Shown here: positions 61,802-64,000 of the stretch, piece by piece
How positions within the stretch are numbered: the first letter of the stretch is position 1
Layout of the letters: every line of letters begins with the position of its first letter
Origin: Bacteroidia bacterium
GTDB lineage: Bacteria > Bacteroidota > Ignavibacteria > SZUA-365
Reading direction: 5' to 3'
Length of the DNA stretch: 64,000 nt
NCBI GenBank assembly: GCA_027493955.1
Contig: JAOSJT010000001.1
Span: forward strand, 945,131 to 1,009,130
The notes under the pieces: model-generated
The model's database searches: none
Told to the model about the DNA's origin: nothing
Seen by the model: only the letters and a program-made list of their open reading frames with translations
Made by a program: the position numbers and the translations under genes

Positions 61802-63262
61802 TCAGCGTGTGAGCCGGACCAGCATGTCGCGCACGAAGGGATTCTCGGGTTCGAGGTCGAGACTCCGGCGGAAATACTTCAATGCCTCCTCATTGTTACC
61901 CGTTTCCATGTACCCTTCGCCGAGAGCTTGCAGCGCCTTGGCGGAACCGGGATACACACGCACGTTGAAGGCAAAAAGACGAAGCGCGAGACCGGACTCG
62001 CCACGATCAATACTCTCGAAACCCTCCTGGCGCATGCGATATTCCAGCAGCATCTCATCCGGAGCTTTGGCATCGAAGAGCTGCTGCGCCTCCCCGGAAT
62101 CCGAGGTTCGCAATGCGTTGATGATGCGCTGCGTAAACGCGCGATTCGTTGCGTTGTCCGGCGGAGGAATGACCGGCTGGTACGACGGACGGAACAGTAT
62201 TCGCGCGATTTCGAAAGCAATGCGCGCGAAGTACTGATGGGCATTGTTGCACAGCACGATGATGACTACCTCATCCTCGGGAAAGCGGACATAGTCGGCA
62301 TAGAACACTCTGTTCGTTCCGTTGTGCCAGAAACGCCGGCTTCCCCACTCGGTCAGCGACACATCCCAGCCATAGGCATAGTAGGACGTACTGTCTTCAT
62401 CCGCACGCAGAATCGGGTGATAGTACTTCTGTTTGGCTTCGTACGAGAGAATGTTCGTGCCGAGGAGGGCATGATGCCAGCGTAACAGATCAGCGGTCGT
62501 CGACAGCACCCCACCATTCCCCAGGAGATGCCGGAAGGGTGCGTTACCGTCCCATGCCTTCTCCGTCGGCAGGCCCCACAGAACCTGCTCCTCGTCATAC
62601 CCGATGGCAACCGCCTCCCGGTCGAAGGCGGGACGGGAATATCCTGTGTGCTCCATTCCGGCAGGCTTCCACAGCTGTTCGTACAGATAGCTCTCCCACG
62701 AGCTGCGTGAGACGCGTTCAACGATGATGGCGAGCAGACTGTAGCCGACGTTGGAATAGGAAAAACCGCTGCCGGGCGAAAATTCCAGCGGCGCGTTCAG
62801 AACGCTGTCAATGAAAGCCCCGGTCGTAATCGCTTCATAATCGCCGCCAACATTGCCGACAAGACCCGACTGATGTCGTAGCATATCGTGAATCGTGATC
62901 TGCTGCTTGTCCGCCGGGACATTCGCGAAGTACCGTGTCAGCGGATCTTCAGTGGACAGCTTCCCTTGCATTTCCAGCTTCAGAATCGCGGCAGCGGTGA
63001 ACTGCTTTGTAATGGAGCCGATGTCGAACACGGTTTCCGCTGTATTCCGCTGCTGACGCTCTCTGTCGGCAAATCCATACCCCCGCGAAAGCAGCAGTTG
63101 TCCTTTCTGCTCGACAAGAACTGTGCCGTGAAAACCGATCTTTTCCATCGCGCCGAGATACGCAGCAATGTGCAGCCGCATACGGTCCTGTTGTGCCGAA
63201 AGCGAGACGGAGCAGAAAGAGAGGGTCGTGAAAAAGACGAGTAAGTATGCTTTATGGACCAA
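61802..63262 (-). CDS. Secreted serine hydrolase (beta-lactamase/AmpC-like) with TPR tail
   Basis: 486 aa. The first codon is TTG at 63262, kept because the residues that follow form a signal peptide (YLLVFFTTLSFCSVSLSAQ); later ATGs would remove it. Catalytic motifs of class C beta-lactamase/DD-peptidase relatives: SxxK as SITK (S83-K86), YxN as YSN near residue 167 and HNG in RFWHNGTNRVFY near 325. Residues about 415-486 form TPR-like helices (ALRLFAFNVRVYPGSAKALQ, EEALKYFRRSLDLEPENPF). Probably an extracytoplasmic esterase or peptidase; beta-lactam hydrolysis cannot be assumed. Confidence 0.85.
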   Translation of the reverse strand: MVHKAYLLVFFTTLSFCSVSLSAQQDRMRLHIAAYLGAMEKIGFHGTVLVEQKGQLLLSRGYGFADRERQQRNTAETVFDIGSITKQFTAAAILKLEMQGKLSTEDPLTRYFANVPADKQQITIHDMLRHQSGLVGNVGGDYEAITTGAFIDSVLNAPLEFSPGSGFSYSNVGYSLLAIIVERVSRSSWESYLYEQLWKPAGMEHTGYSRPAFDREAVAIGYDEEQVLWGLPTEKAWDGNAPFRHLLGNGGVLSTTADLLRWHHALLGTNILSYEAKQKYYHPILRADEDSTSYYAYGWDVSLTEWGSRRFWHNGTNRVFYADYVRFPEDEVVIIVLCNNAHQYFARIAFEIARILFRPSYQPVIPPPDNATNRAFTQRIINALRTSDSGEAQQLFDAKAPDEMLLEYRMRQEGFESIDRGESGLALRLFAFNVRVYPGSAKALQALGEGYMETGNNEEALKYFRRSLDLEPENPFVRDMLVRLTR

Positions 63263-63365
63263 GAACGTGTCTTTCGGTATATGAAACAGTAACGAATCCC
63301 GCAGGAGTACCTGACCGGTATTTCACTTCAGCCGATCGCAGGTGAATGAAGAGTCAGACCGGTGC

Positions 63366-63860
63366 TCAAGCATTCCCGAGCCTCTGCACCTTCGCCATGA
63401 CCTCGGCAGACAATCGCTGTTTATAATCCTGAATTTGCGTACGCAGCTGCGGGTATTTGCCTGACAGTATCTGGAGCGCGAGCAGACCGGCGTTCTTCGC
63501 TCCGTTCAGCGCGACCGTCGCTACCGGTACGCCGCCGGGCATCTGAAGAATGGAGAGAATCGAATCCCACCCGTCTATGGATATTGATGACTTTATGGGG
63601 ACACCGATCACCGGCAGGGGTGAAATGGATGCGACCATACCGGGTAAATGGGCCGCTCCACCCGCACCGGCGATGATGACCTCGATTCCCCGTTGATGCG
63701 CGTTTTCCGCATAGTCAAACAAGCGCTTCGGCGTGCGATGGGCGGAGACTATTGTCAATTCGTAGGATATGCCGAATTCTTTGATGATTTCTGCAGCCTG
63801 CGTCATAACAGGCAAATCAGAATCCGACCCCATGATGATACTGACGACCGGTTCTACCAT
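63366..63860 (-). CDS. purE: 5-(carboxyamino)imidazole ribonucleotide mutase
   Basis: 164 aa. Class I Pur[13 protein letters not shown] near residue 8, [13 protein letters not shown] near 39, [15 protein letters not shown] near 66, GVPIKSS near 86 and [20 protein letters not shown] near 105. Rearranges N5-CAIR to CAIR in purine synthesis. Its start overlaps the purK stop by 7 bases. Confidence 0.96.
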   Translation of the reverse strand: MVEPVVSIIMGSDSDLPVMTQAAEIIKEFGISYELTIVSAHRTPKRLFDYAENAHQRGIEVIIAGAGGAAHLPGMVASISPLPVIGVPIKSSISIDGWDSILSILQMPGGVPVATVALNGAKNAGLLALQILSGKYPQLRTQIQDYKQRLSAEVMAKVQRLGNA

Positions 63861-64000
63861 GACGTTACCCTCAGTGTGCGTTTCACAATATCGGACTTTT
63901 GTATCGCTTCCTCGATAGTCGGAGCAAGCACTGTCACATGACCCATTTTTCTGAATGGTTTCGTTACCTTTTTTCCATACAGATGGATCTTCACACCACC
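63854..64000 (-). CDS. purK: 5-(carboxyamino)imidazole ribonucleotide synthase, C-terminal end (partial)
   Basis: Only the last 48 codons are in the window; the gene continues beyond base 64000. Translation gives [20 protein letters not shown] and [18 protein letters not shown], which is the conserved C-terminus of PurK (K-x-x-R-K-M-G-H). It makes N5-CAIR, the substrate of PurE encoded next. Stop TAG at 63854-63856. Confidence 0.9.
   Translation of the reverse strand, partial: GGVKIHLYGKKVTKPFRKMGHVTVLAPTIEEAIQKSDIVKRTLRVTSW

Overview
The window looks like one chromosomal contig (G+C-rich, tightly packed, with many ATGA-type gene overlaps) from a bacterium of the Bacteroidota/Chlorobiota (FCB) group, perhaps an uncultured Ignavibacteria/Kapabacteria-like lineage. 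This is an inference. It rests on several large secreted proteins with type IX secretion (T9SS)-style C-terminal sorting domains, RNase Y, the order zapA / 6S-like RNA / rny, and a four-helix-bundle IVS-family gene. No rRNA is present to test it.

Layout. 225-5443: a two-gene 2-hydroxyacyl-CoA dehydratase-type component and its double ASKHA activase, followed by a secreted SGNH hydrolase and a secreted PIG-L deacetylase (to 7599). 7606-14129: a glycan operon with two GT4-type glycosyltransferases, a flippase, a LbH acyltransferase, a FemAB-like and a GNAT acyltransferase and a cytosolic PIG-L deacetylase. 14165-15725: a tandem pair of paralogous exported proteins that are also internally duplicated. 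15885-16462: a Phd/YoeB toxin-antitoxin module with a possible operator. 16817-19734: a DPM1/GtrB-like GT2 and a TMTC-like membrane protein with TPRs, a plausible protein-glycosylation pair. 19774-27068: T9SS cargo, a methyltransferase and a GT4 gene, with conspicuous tandem repeats. 27398-34432: a four-helix-bundle gene between inverted purine-rich repeats, then the minus-strand operon xseA-xseB-dxs-(NAGPA-like)-ribD-ribE. 34844-40814: two more T9SS cargo proteins. 40811-42598: an IS110-family element with an unusual structured downstream region. 42747-44020: a lipoprotein and a composite repeat array. 44024-56820 (minus strand): tRNA-Val, thrS-infC-rpmI-rplT-pheS-pheT, a coiled-coil gene, zapA, 6S-like RNA, rny, coaE, an argD-like gene and nadB. 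57123-64000: an SH3-MBL hydrolase, a RAYT transposase carrying its own palindrome, small accessory genes, a serine hydrolase, purE and the end of purK.

The less ordinary signals are: (1) an IS110 element flanked by a 13-bp direct repeat whose reverse complement recurs in a 67-bp tandem duplication downstream of the transposase, next to a 144-nt nested palindrome, so a guide (bridge/seek) RNA is a testable idea; (2) several unrelated-looking intergenic arrays built mostly on 7-bp units, one of 18 x 14 bp running up to the start codon of a glycosyltransferase; (3) infC with no ATG/GTG/TTG start available, apparently starting at ACG; (4) a RAYT gene whose reading frame runs through a REP-like palindrome and a 17-bp tandem repeat; (5) a 6S-like RNA whose putative -35 box overlaps the zapA stop codon. 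All family assignments come from reading motifs by eye; no database search was run.
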